Translations under genes and position numbers: made by a program
DNA from: JBCCGI01 sp039029355
Lineage (GTDB): Bacteria > Planctomycetota > UBA1135 > GCA-002686595
DNA: 52,927 nucleotides
Assembly (NCBI GenBank): GCA_039029355.1
Contig: JBCCGI010000059.1
Coordinates: 1-52,927 of the forward strand
Reading direction: 5' to 3'
Part shown: one piece after another, positions 25,813 to 33,936 of the stretch
Layout: every line of letters begins with the position of its first letter
Numbering within the stretch: the stretch's first letter is position 1
Notes under the pieces: model-generated
Databases searched by the model: none
What the model saw: the letters and a program-made list of their open reading frames with translations, nothing else
What the model was told of the DNA's origin: nothing

Positions 25813-28035
25813 ATGTCCGCCAAGATCCCGATCCGCACGTCCGGAACTCTGTCCGCCCGGCTGCTCGCGGCGCTGCTCGCCTGCTCCGGCTGGCTCGGTG
25901 CCCAGACGCAGATCGTCGTCCATCCCTCGGGCTTCGACCCGATGAGCGGCGCTCCCGTCCCGACGCAGATCCACACCGCGCTCCTAGGGGCGCCTTCCGG
26001 GGCCGAGATCTTGGTCTACCCACACGTCGGCACCGGGTACGAGCCCTTCCTCCTCAGCCAGGACAACATCACGATCCGGGCCGCGCTGGTGGGCCCCTTG
26101 AACCGCCCCAAGGTCGACGGAAGTCTCGGCCCGCTGGCCGGTGGGCGCTGCGCCATCCTGACCGGCAACAGCCTCATCAACGGCCTTTGGTTCGTGAACG
26201 GGAACGTGACCGTCAGCCCCCTGGCGCCGGACGACGGTGGCGGGGTCCTCATCGCGGGCGGCAGCCCGCAGCTGCTGCTCTGTCGCGTCGAGGACTGCCA
26301 GGCGACCGGCCGCGGTGGCGGCATCTTCGTCGGGGGAGGAGGACAGCCCGTCATCACCAGCACCGAGATCGTGAACAACCGCTCGTCGCAGGAGGGCGGC
26401 GGCATCGCGATCGAAGACACGCCGACGCTGCTCAACGCCGTGGCCGTCTGGGAGAACCGGGCACAGAACGCCACGCTCACGTATCGGGCGGGTGGAGGCG
26501 TCTTCGTCCAAGGAGCCTCCTGCCGCATCGAGGCGAGCCGTATCTTCGAGAACCGGGGGACGGATGGCGGCGGCATCCACTGGGCCTACAGCGGCGGCAA
26601 CCCCGACCTCTCGATCTCCGCGACCGAGGTCTGCGACAACGTCGCATTCGACGGCGCGGGAGGCGGCGGCTTCTTCTGCCCCGGGACCAGCACCACGGGG
26701 GTGACCCTGCTGCTGGGCATCGACAACTGTCGGTTCCTGCGAAACCGGGCCGAAGCGGGCGTCGGCGGTGGGCTGCACCTCGAGGAGCGCATCGCGCTCT
26801 CCATGGACTACTGCCTGGTGCAGGACAACTTCGCGCTCGGCGCGGGCGGTGGGCTCTCGTCGGACAGCCCCACCTCGACGCGGATCACCAACTCGGTGTT
26901 CGAGCTCAACGAGTCGCTCCTGTCCGGCTCGGGCGGCGGGGGCGGGGGCGTCTACCTGTTCGATGCCGACCTCCTGGCGGGGCTGCCCGACGAGTTCATC
27001 AACGTGCTGTTCGTCGGGAACCGGTCCGGGTGGACGGGAGGTGGGGTGGAGATCGACCGTTCGACGGTCCTCTTCCGGACCTGCACGTGGACGCAGAACA
27101 TCGCGCTCGACAACACCGGGGCGCCGCTCGATGGGGGCGCGCTCTACGTCGGCGAGCTCTGCGACGCGGACGTGGATACCTGCATCCTCTACGGCGACAC
27201 CGGCGCGGTCAGCTCGCTGGGCTCGACGGAGATCGGGGTGGCGGCCAGCAGCACGGCCACGGTGCGTCACTCCGCCTGGGACGTCGGCACGGGTGCGGGC
27301 AGCGTCGCGGTCACGCCCGCCCTCGGCAACCCGTTCGTGACGGGGGCGGGCACGGTGTCGCCGACCCAGGCGAACCAGGGCTTCTATCTGGACCGCGACC
27401 CCGGGAACATCGCCGCGGCGGCCTGCCTGGACGCGGGGAACCCGACCCTGTCCGGCTTCCCGAGCCAGCCGCCGTACGTCACCGCGACGACGGACCCCGC
27501 GGCGACTCCGCTCCCCGACGGGAGCGCGGGAGACCTGGCCGACATGGGCTTCCACTACGGCGGGACGCCGCTGCCGCCGGTCTTCTCGCTGCTCGAGCCC
27601 ACGGCCGCGACGCTCTCGCTGGGCGCGTCGGTCACGTATACGCTCAGGTCGTCGGCTAGCCCGCTCCCGGGGACGGCTTCGAGCTCGTGGTTCCTGGGCG
27701 GCTCGGTCACCGGCACCCATCCCGCCACGCCGCTGGGAGGCATCCTGCTGCCGCTGGTGTTCGACGGATACTCGCAGGGGCTCGTCGGCGGCACGGGCCT
27801 GTTCTTCGTGTCGCAGTCGCCGTTCTGTACCACCCCGCCCGGCACCGGGCCGCCGAGCGGCCTCCTGCCCGTGGCCGGCGGCGAGGTGACGGTCGATCTT
27901 TGCGTTCCGGCAACCACGGGCATGCCGCTGCCGGTCACCCTCTGGCACGCGTTCTTCGTGGCGGACTTCGATAGCAGCGGGGCGCTGCTCGGCTTCCGGC
28001 ACCCCAGCAACCCGGCCCAGCTGACGATCCAATAG
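25813..28035 (+). CDS. Exported right-handed parallel beta-helix protein
   Basis: 740 residues. ATG 25813 begins a signal peptide (1-30, cleavage near WLGAQTQ). Residues about 110-520 are beta-helix coils with repeated GGG-[IV] turns: GGGVLIAGGSPQLLLCRVED, GGGIFVGGGGQPVI, GGGIAIEDTPTLLNAV, GGGVFVQGASCRIEAS and GGGLHLEERIALSM. This is the pattern of pectate-lyase-like or choice-of-anchor surface proteins. No catalytic site can be assigned. Residues about 590-740 form a C-terminal module ending LWHAFFVADFD and HPSNPAQLTIQ, a tail shared with the remnant at 15607-15813. The next gene, a sigma factor, starts 90 bp downstream on the same strand with its own promoter-like element. Confidence 0.85.
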   Translation: MSAKIPIRTSGTLSARLLAALLACSGWLGAQTQIVVHPSGFDPMSGAPVPTQIHTALLGAPSGAEILVYPHVGTGYEPFLLSQDNITIRAALVGPLNRPKVDGSLGPLAGGRCAILTGNSLINGLWFVNGNVTVSPLAPDDGGGVLIAGGSPQLLLCRVEDCQATGRGGGIFVGGGGQPVITSTEIVNNRSSQEGGGIAIEDTPTLLNAVAVWENRAQNATLTYRAGGGVFVQGASCRIEASRIFENRGTDGGGIHWAYSGGNPDLSISATEVCDNVAFDGAGGGGFFCPGTSTTGVTLLLGIDNCRFLRNRAEAGVGGGLHLEERIALSMDYCLVQDNFALGAGGGLSSDSPTSTRITNSVFELNESLLSGSGGGGGGVYLFDADLLAGLPDEFINVLFVGNRSGWTGGGVEIDRSTVLFRTCTWTQNIALDNTGAPLDGGALYVGELCDADVDTCILYGDTGAVSSLGSTEIGVAASSTATVRHSAWDVGTGAGSVAVTPALGNPFVTGAGTVSPTQANQGFYLDRDPGNIAAAACLDAGNPTLSGFPSQPPYVTATTDPAATPLPDGSAGDLADMGFHYGGTPLPPVFSLLEPTAATLSLGASVTYTLRSSASPLPGTASSSWFLGGSVTGTHPATPLGGILLPLVFDGYSQGLVGGTGLFFVSQSPFCTTPPGTGPPSGLLPVAGGEVTVDLCVPATTGMPLPVTLWHAFFVADFDSSGALLGFRHPSNPAQLTIQ

Positions 28036-28090
28036 CGCGGGCGTTGCCTCTTGTGGACGTGCCGGGGCGCGCGCGCCTCGTCCCGGCCCC

Positions 28091-28100
28091 TATACTCGGC
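28091..28100 (+). promoter_or_regulatory. TATACTCGGC promoter element
   Basis: CCCCTATACTCGGCGGC lies 24 nt before the ATG of the sigma gene and is nearly identical to the element before the hydrolase at 17651. No -35 box is evident. Confidence 0.5.
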
Positions 28101-28124
28101 GGCCGAAGCGGCCTCCTCCCCCGC

Positions 28125-28730
28125 ATGCCTGCCCCGAGCTCGTCCATCACCACCACCGCCCTGTTGGTCGGCCTGCGCGATCCGGCGAACGCCGAGGCGT
28201 GGAAGCAGTTCATGGAGCGCTACCACCCGATCGTGCTGGGCGTGGCCCGTCGGCTGCGGTTCTCGCCGTCCGACGCCGAAGACGTCGCGCAGGACGTGCT
28301 GGTACGCTTCCTGCGCGACTACGCCGCAGGCGGCTACTCGCGCGAGCGCGGCCGCCTGCGCACCTGGATCGTCGCGATGACCCGCGCCCGGGCGATCGAC
28401 CACCTGCGGCGCGCCGGAGGCGGGCCGCCCGAGACCCAGGCCGACCCCGCCGAGCTGCCCGATCAGGACGCGCTCGAGCGCATCTGGGCCGAGGAGACGC
28501 GCGACCGCATCGTCGCCGATTCGCTGGAGCTGCTGCGGCGCACCGGGAGTCTGCGCGAGGAGACCATCCGGGCCTTCGAGCTGACCACGCTCCAGGAGCG
28601 CCCGGCGACCGAGGTGGCGTCGGAGCTGGGGCTCACGACCGGGGCGGTCTACATCGCCAAGCACCGCTGCCTCGAACGGCTGCGCGGGTATGTCGCCGAG
28701 CTCGAGGCGCGCTACGAGGAGGCCGGTTGA
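28125..28730 (+). CDS. ECF sigma factor
   Basis: 201 residues from ATG 28125; a longer frame from 28044 would start before the promoter-like element. Region 2 (about residues 22-90) includes FMERYHPIVLGVARRL, SDAEDVAQDVLVRFLRDY and LRTWIVAMTRARAIDHLRR, a typical core-binding and -10 recognition helix. Region 4 (about 145-190) has EVASELGLTTGAVYIAKHR. The stop TGA overlaps TTG 28727, the apparent start of the downstream kinase, so the two are coupled. The kinase carries an N-terminal anti-sigma-like zinc motif, making direct sequestration of this sigma factor plausible. Confidence 0.9.
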   Translation: MPAPSSSITTTALLVGLRDPANAEAWKQFMERYHPIVLGVARRLRFSPSDAEDVAQDVLVRFLRDYAAGGYSRERGRLRTWIVAMTRARAIDHLRRAGGGPPETQADPAELPDQDALERIWAEETRDRIVADSLELLRRTGSLREETIRAFELTTLQERPATEVASELGLTTGAVYIAKHRCLERLRGYVAELEARYEEAG

Positions 28731-31700
28731 ACTGTCCGGCGCCCCAGCGCGTGCTCGCCGCGCTGGCGGATCCCTCGGCGCACACCGAGCTGCTGCTGCA
28801 CGTCGAGGGCTGCGAGCGCTGCCTCGAGCTGCTCGAGCGGTCTTCGCACGACGACCCGTTCGTCGAGGAGCTGCGGCGCGTCGACGCGCGGCCGGTGCCC
28901 GCCGACGCCGAGCCGGAGCTCGACGATCCGCCGCCGGGTTACCGCATCCTCCGCGCCGTCAAGCGCGGCGGCCAGGGCGTTGTCTACGAGGCCATCCAGG
29001 ACGGCACCGAGCGCCGCGTCGCGCTGAAGGCACTCGGTGCCGGTGCGCTCGCGACGGCGCGGCAGACCGAGCGCTTCCGACGCGAGGTGCGCCTGGCGAG
29101 CAGGCTGCGGCACCCGGGTGTGGTGACGCTCTATGAGGCGGGCGAGACGCCCGGCGGCGTGCCGTACTTCGCCATGGAGTGGGTCGACGGAGTCGAGCTG
29201 ACCGAGCACGTCGAGCAGGCCTTCGCCCGGCCGCAGCCCGACCGCGTGCCGCTGCTCGCGCTCTTCCTCAAGATCTGCCGCGGCGTCGAGGCCGCCCACC
29301 AGCACGGCGTGGTGCACCGCGACCTGAAGCCGTCGAACGTGCTGGTCGACGGGCAGGGGGAGCCGCGTGTCGTCGACTTCGGGCTGGCGAAGAGCATGGG
29401 CGGGCACGGCCTCGGCAGCGGCGTCACGCGGGTGGGCGAGTTCCTGGGGAGCCTGGGCTGGGCTTCGCCGGAGCAGATCGAGGGCAGGGACGAGCTCGAC
29501 GAGCGCACCGACGTGCACGGGCTCGGGCTGCTGTTCTACTTCCTGATGTCGGGCAAGCTGCCGTACCGCAGCGAGAACCTGGGCGCGCTGGTGGAGGACG
29601 CGGCGCGCAGCCGCCCGCCGCAGCTGCGCGGTCCGTTCGGCGACGCTCTGTCGGCGAACGCACTGGACGACGTCGTGGCGCGGGCGACGGCGCGGGAGCC
29701 GGAGCGGCGCTATCCATCGGTGGCGGCGCTCATCGCGGACGTCGAGCGCGTGCGCGACGGCGTCCCCTTGCCCGGAAGTCAGAGCGCGAGGCGCCGCAGG
29801 GCGGGTTGGGTCCTCCTTGCCGCCACGGTTCCGTTCCTCTTGCTCGGCGCCTGGGCGGCCTTCGACTCGATCTACGGTCCGGGCGTGCGGGCCGGGGCGG
29901 TGCGGAGGCTGCTCGACGCGGATGAGGTCTTCGACGCGGAGGATGCGCTGTGGACGGCGGTGACCGCGGACCGCGACCGACTCCCGGCCGAAGGCGTGTT
30001 GTGGGAGGGCGCGACCGATCCCCTGTTGTGGGCGGGGCGCGAGCTCTACTCGCGCACGCAATGGAGAGGCGTGCGAGACACGGACGGGCACACGTTCGTC
30101 GCCTTCAACCGCAAGGCGACCCATGCGGTCACGGGACGAGCCGTAGACTCATCGTCCGAGGTGACCGAGGTCGACGTCTGGCTGTTGCCGGGGCTGGAGC
30201 ACGTGAACCGGTTCGTGGTGAAGGGGCTTGCACACGCGTGTGCGAGCCCGGACGACCTTTGGCTGGTGACGAGCGACCGGAACGGCGGTCTCCTCCGCTG
30301 GGATCTCAGCGGGCGAATGAGCGATCCGCGACCCGTGGCGCAGGCCGTGCGGGACGGTGGGCTGCCCGTGATGTTCGGCCCGGCGGGGCACCTCGTGGTC
30401 GAGGTCGAGGTCGGTGCGCTCACCTTGTTCGATCTTGCTACGCTAGAAGCCGTCGGCGCTACCGGATGCGAGTTGCCCACGGGGGCGTCCCCGGAGGGGG
30501 GATACTGGCGGCAAGGCGTCTCGCTAGACGGTCGGTGGTTCGCTGGTGAGCGGACGGGACCGCGACCGCGACTGCTGGAGTTGATCGACCTGACGGGAGC
30601 GCGAAAGCCCGTGGCAACGCGAAGCCGTGGAGCCTTCACCGTCGGCCCCCACGCGATCCTGCTCGGCGAGGGGCAGGCGGTCTCGGTCCCGGACCTGACT
30701 CCGGTCCCCGGCGCCAAGGAGGCGCTGGAAGGTGCCCGCTCGCCGTCGGTGGCGGTCGGGCCGCGGGGCTTTGCTGTGGCGTTGCCGAACGGCTTCGTGC
30801 GGGTGGTTGGGGGGGCGCCCTTTGTGCACATGGGGGAGCTGCGGGCCGCGCGCCACGGCGTATGGTCCCTGTCGGCTGCGCGCGGCCTGATCGGAGCCCT
30901 TTCGACGGAGGGGCGCCTGCGCCTGCTGTCGCGGCACAACGGCGCCTGGCTTGAGTCCTTGGATCGGGAGGGCCGCTGGAGCGACGTGCGTGTGTCCAGC
31001 GACGGCCGGACGGTCGCGTTCTCGGGTCAGAACGCGAGGGTCTGGCTCTTCCGCGACCGCGTTCGGCTCCGCGAGACGGGGCTGGACGGCCTCGACCTAG
31101 GCATAGTGACCGGACTCGACCTCACCGGGGATGGCGAGCGTATCGCCGCGGCGTCCGCCGCCGGGGGGGTGCACCTCGGGAGCGTTGGCGACGACGGCTT
31201 CGGCGCGCCGGTGCTGGGGTGCGAGGATGCGGTGAACCTCGTGCGGTTCAGCCCCGACGGCGCCGAGCTCGCCGCGGTCTCGGACGAGGGCGTCCTCTAC
31301 CTGCTCGACGCCGCCCAGGGCGAGGTGCTGAGGCGTACGAAGCTCTCGGACGAGCGCGTCGGCACGGTCGCCTGGAGTCCCGACAGTGAGCTCTTGGCCT
31401 GCGGCGGTGCGACGTGCTTCGCCTGGTTGGTTCCTCGCAGCGGTGAGATCCGCCCGATCCAGCACCCCGCGACGGGGACCATCACGTCGGTGGACTTCAA
31501 TCCGTCCGGGTCGCTCTGCGCCGCGGTGTCGCGCGATGGCTGGCTCCTCCTCCTCCGGCCGGGCGCCGACCGACCGGAGGCGTCGCACGAGCTCGGCGGG
31601 CACCTGCTCTCGCTGGCCTTTCACGGAGACCTGCTGCTGATCGGCGACAAGAATGGGCGCATCACCGCCTGGGATACCGGCCAAGACCGGCTTCTCGGCC

Positions 31701-31855
31701 ACATTCCGACCGGACTGGAAACGACGATGGGGCTCGACGTGTCCCTCGACGGCAGGCGGATCTACGTCGCGGGAGTCGGGCCGCCCTCCTTCGTGAAGCT
31801 GGAGGCGCTCGATGCGATCGTGAGTCGTCACGACCCCGGGCGAAGGTGGCGGTAG
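28727..31855 (+). CDS. Ser/Thr protein kinase with N-terminal ZAS-like motif and C-terminal WD40-like propeller
   Basis: 1042 residues if TTG 28727 (TTGA overlap with the sigma stop) is the start; no later start fits before the conserved N-terminus. Residues 1-40 contain HVEGCERC (His25, Cys29, Cys32), the H-x3-C-x2-C signature of zinc anti-sigma domains. Kinase domain about 70-345: loop RGGQGVVY, Lys101 (VALKAL), HRDLKPSN (197-204), DFG (217-219) and WASPEQ. A membrane helix lies at about 359-379. Residues about 400-1042 are propeller-like, with late WD40-type units (VNLVRFSPDGAELAAVSDEG, VGTVAWSPDSELLACGG). The layout suggests one chain that senses through the propeller, signals by phosphorylation and may bind its sigma factor. 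Confidence 0.88.
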   Translation: MNCPAPQRVLAALADPSAHTELLLHVEGCERCLELLERSSHDDPFVEELRRVDARPVPADAEPELDDPPPGYRILRAVKRGGQGVVYEAIQDGTERRVALKALGAGALATARQTERFRREVRLASRLRHPGVVTLYEAGETPGGVPYFAMEWVDGVELTEHVEQAFARPQPDRVPLLALFLKICRGVEAAHQHGVVHRDLKPSNVLVDGQGEPRVVDFGLAKSMGGHGLGSGVTRVGEFLGSLGWASPEQIEGRDELDERTDVHGLGLLFYFLMSGKLPYRSENLGALVEDAARSRPPQLRGPFGDALSANALDDVVARATAREPERRYPSVAALIADVERVRDGVPLPGSQSARRRRAGWVLLAATVPFLLLGAWAAFDSIYGPGVRAGAVRRLLDADEVFDAEDALWTAVTADRDRLPAEGVLWEGATDPLLWAGRELYSRTQWRGVRDTDGHTFVAFNRKATHAVTGRAVDSSSEVTEVDVWLLPGLEHVNRFVVKGLAHACASPDDLWLVTSDRNGGLLRWDLSGRMSDPRPVAQAVRDGGLPVMFGPAGHLVVEVEVGALTLFDLATLEAVGATGCELPTGASPEGGYWRQGVSLDGRWFAGERTGPRPRLLELIDLTGARKPVATRSRGAFTVGPHAILLGEGQAVSVPDLTPVPGAKEALEGARSPSVAVGPRGFAVALPNGFVRVVGGAPFVHMGELRAARHGVWSLSAARGLIGALSTEGRLRLLSRHNGAWLESLDREGRWSDVRVSSDGRTVAFSGQNARVWLFRDRVRLRETGLDGLDLGIVTGLDLTGDGERIAAASAAGGVHLGSVGDDGFGAPVLGCEDAVNLVRFSPDGAELAAVSDEGVLYLLDAAQGEVLRRTKLSDERVGTVAWSPDSELLACGGATCFAWLVPRSGEIRPIQHPATGTITSVDFNPSGSLCAAVSRDGWLLLLRPGADRPEASHELGGHLLSLAFHGDLLLIGDKNGRITAWDTGQDRLLGHIPTGLETTMGLDVSLDGRRIYVAGVGPPSFVKLEALDAIVSRHDPGRRWR

Positions 31856-32043
31856 GCCCATCTGCGGACGCCGTTGAGTCCGGGGCTGCGCGCGCACCCT
31901 CCGCCCGCCGCAGCACTCGCCGAAGAAAGTCGAAAGGGCCGAGTCGTTTGCACCGCGCCGCGTCGCGTCCCTACCGGGGGCAGGCTCGCCCGGCGGGCGA
32001 GCGCCTTCCCCGCGCCGTCCCGTCTACCCGATCCCGCAAGCCC

Positions 32044-33765
32044 ATGCTGTGCCGCGCGACCGCCCTGTTCCTGCTGCCGTCCCTCGCCGCCCTCTCCATC
32101 CCAGCCGCCGCCCGCAGCGAGCCGGCGCAGGGCACCCAGCCCAACCTGCTGCTCATCATCGCCGACGACGTCGGCGTCGAGTCGGTCAACCTCGACGGCA
32201 GCGGCACCTTCTACACGCCGACGCTGAAGCTGATGAGCGAGGCGGGCGTGCGCTTCGACCGCGTCTGGTCGCAGCCGCGTTGCTCGCCGACGCGCGCGTC
32301 GCTCTACACCGGTCGCTACGGTTTGCGCACCGGCGTGGGCTACCCGTACAGCTACGACGCGGTGTCGGGCGCGGGCGCGACCGACCATCCGCTCTCGAGC
32401 GCGGAGGTCACCCTGGCCTGGCTCCTCGGCGACGCCGGATACGCCTGCGGCATGTTCGGCAAGTGGCACCTGGGGCACGACGACAACGCGCTCGCGGGGA
32501 GCGGCAACCCGTTGACCTCGCCGCTCGCGTCCGGCTACGAGATCTTCGAAGGCACGATGAGCTCGCCGCCGCCCGGCGCGGACGGCTATGAGCAGTACAC
32601 CTGGATCTCGAACTCCGCCGAGGTCGACGACGGACCCGGGCCGAAGCCCTACCCCGCGCGGCGCACGGTCGACGCGGCCCACGCGTGGATCGACCTCCAG
32701 GAGGCGGCGGGCAGGCCCTGGTTCGCCACGGTCGCCTTCAACCTCGCGCACGCGCCCTTCCATTGCCCCGACTCGGCCGACTATCCCTTCGCGCTGCCGT
32801 GCGAGCTGCTCGAGCAGGCGGGGACGGTGTCGAGCCTCGACCGCTACAAGGCGATGGTCTACGCCATGGACGCGGAGATCCTCCACCTCTTGTCCGAGGT
32901 CGACCTCGCGACCACGACGGTGCTCTTCGTCGGCGACAACGGCACGCCCGACTCGGTGTCCGAGACGCCCGGGCGCGCGAAGGGCACGCTCTTCGAGGGC
33001 GGCGTGCACGTGCCGCTGATCGCGGTTGGGGCCGGGGTCGACGTCGCGCCGCTGGGCCCGCCGTGCGCGCGCCTCGTCAACACGGTCGACGTGTTCCTGA
33101 CGCTCGCCGAGCTGGGGCAGGCCGACCTGTCGGGGCCGGGCTCGCTCCTCGACGGGGTGGAGCTCGACTCGGTCAGCCTGGTGCCGTACCTGGCGAACCC
33201 GACCGGCCCCGCGCTGCGCGAGTTCGTCTTCGCCGAGGACTTCTACCCGAACGGCACCGGGCTCCCGACGGCGATCGAGACCTGGAGCCCCGGCGACCCG
33301 CTGGTCGAGTATCCGGCGGCCCCGCAGTTCGGCGGGTCCGACCTGTCGCTCGTCGTGCGCGGCCGGCCGACCTTCACGGTCGGCAACGAGCTCGAGCTCG
33401 AGCTGTCGCGCAGCGCGCCGGGCCCGGCCTACGACTTCCAGCTGCTGGGCGGAGGGCCGGCCCCGGTGGCCTTCCACGGCCAGGTGTTCCATCTTCCGGA
33501 GAGCGAGAGCTCGCTCCAGATCGCGCTCTCCGGCGACGACCTGCAGGACCTGCTCGGCGCGTACTTCTCGCACCCGTCGACGGCCATCCCGTTCGGCGTG
33601 CCGGGCCCGTTCCCGTTCTACTTCACGCTGGTCCACTGGCCGACGGCCGACGCGCCCGGCGGGCCGCCGCCGGCGAGCGCGACGCTGTCCAGCTGGGTCG
33701 AGGGCAGCTTCGCCTGGCCCGGCGGGCACGCGGTGCGCTACGGCGACTTCAAGCTGGTCCGCTAA
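32044..33765 (+). CDS. Exported sulfatase (formylglycine type), interrupted near its C-terminus
   Basis: 573 residues to TAA 33763-33765. ATG 32044 begins a signal peptide (1-24). Sulfatase features: metal site PNLLLIIADDVG (Asp41, Asp42), active-site CSPTR (80-84) followed by ASLYTGR, the C-x-P-x-R signature modified to formylglycine, then GKWHLGHDD and VLFVGDNGTPD. It would remove sulfate from polysaccharides or glycosaminoglycans outside the cell. Residues about 435-560 are an inserted beta-rich module (TFTVGNELELELSRSAPG) before the final sulfatase strand (RYGDFKLVR). The same frame stays open for 48 codons after the TAA with sulfatase-like sequence, so this is a nonsense-truncated gene, a readthrough case or a sequence error. 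A formylglycine-generating enzyme is not in the window. Confidence 0.85.
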   Translation: MLCRATALFLLPSLAALSIPAAARSEPAQGTQPNLLLIIADDVGVESVNLDGSGTFYTPTLKLMSEAGVRFDRVWSQPRCSPTRASLYTGRYGLRTGVGYPYSYDAVSGAGATDHPLSSAEVTLAWLLGDAGYACGMFGKWHLGHDDNALAGSGNPLTSPLASGYEIFEGTMSSPPPGADGYEQYTWISNSAEVDDGPGPKPYPARRTVDAAHAWIDLQEAAGRPWFATVAFNLAHAPFHCPDSADYPFALPCELLEQAGTVSSLDRYKAMVYAMDAEILHLLSEVDLATTTVLFVGDNGTPDSVSETPGRAKGTLFEGGVHVPLIAVGAGVDVAPLGPPCARLVNTVDVFLTLAELGQADLSGPGSLLDGVELDSVSLVPYLANPTGPALREFVFAEDFYPNGTGLPTAIETWSPGDPLVEYPAAPQFGGSDLSLVVRGRPTFTVGNELELELSRSAPGPAYDFQLLGGGPAPVAFHGQVFHLPESESSLQIALSGDDLQDLLGAYFSHPSTAIPFGVPGPFPFYFTLVHWPTADAPGGPPPASATLSSWVEGSFAWPGGHAVRYGDFKLVR

Positions 33766-33912
33766 GGCCGCGGCGGGGGCGAGGCGCTCTACAAGCTCAC
33801 GAACGGGCAGGAGGGGCCGAACCTGCTGCCGCTTGGGCCCTATGTGCTCTACGGCGCGCCCACGGCGTACGACGCGATGGTCGAGTGGGTGGACGAGCTC
33901 TACGGGCTGTAG
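33763..33912 (+). pseudogene. In-frame continuation of the sulfatase after TAA
   Basis: After the TAA at 33763 the frame reads on to TAG 33910-33912 with EALYKLTNGQEGPNLLPL and VEWVDELYGL. In sulfatases the strand GDFKLV is normally followed by such a segment (L-Y-[DK]-L). It therefore belonged to the gene, and one stop codon separates it. Confidence 0.75.
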
Positions 33913-33936
33913 CGCCGGCGTCGACGGACGCGGGGC

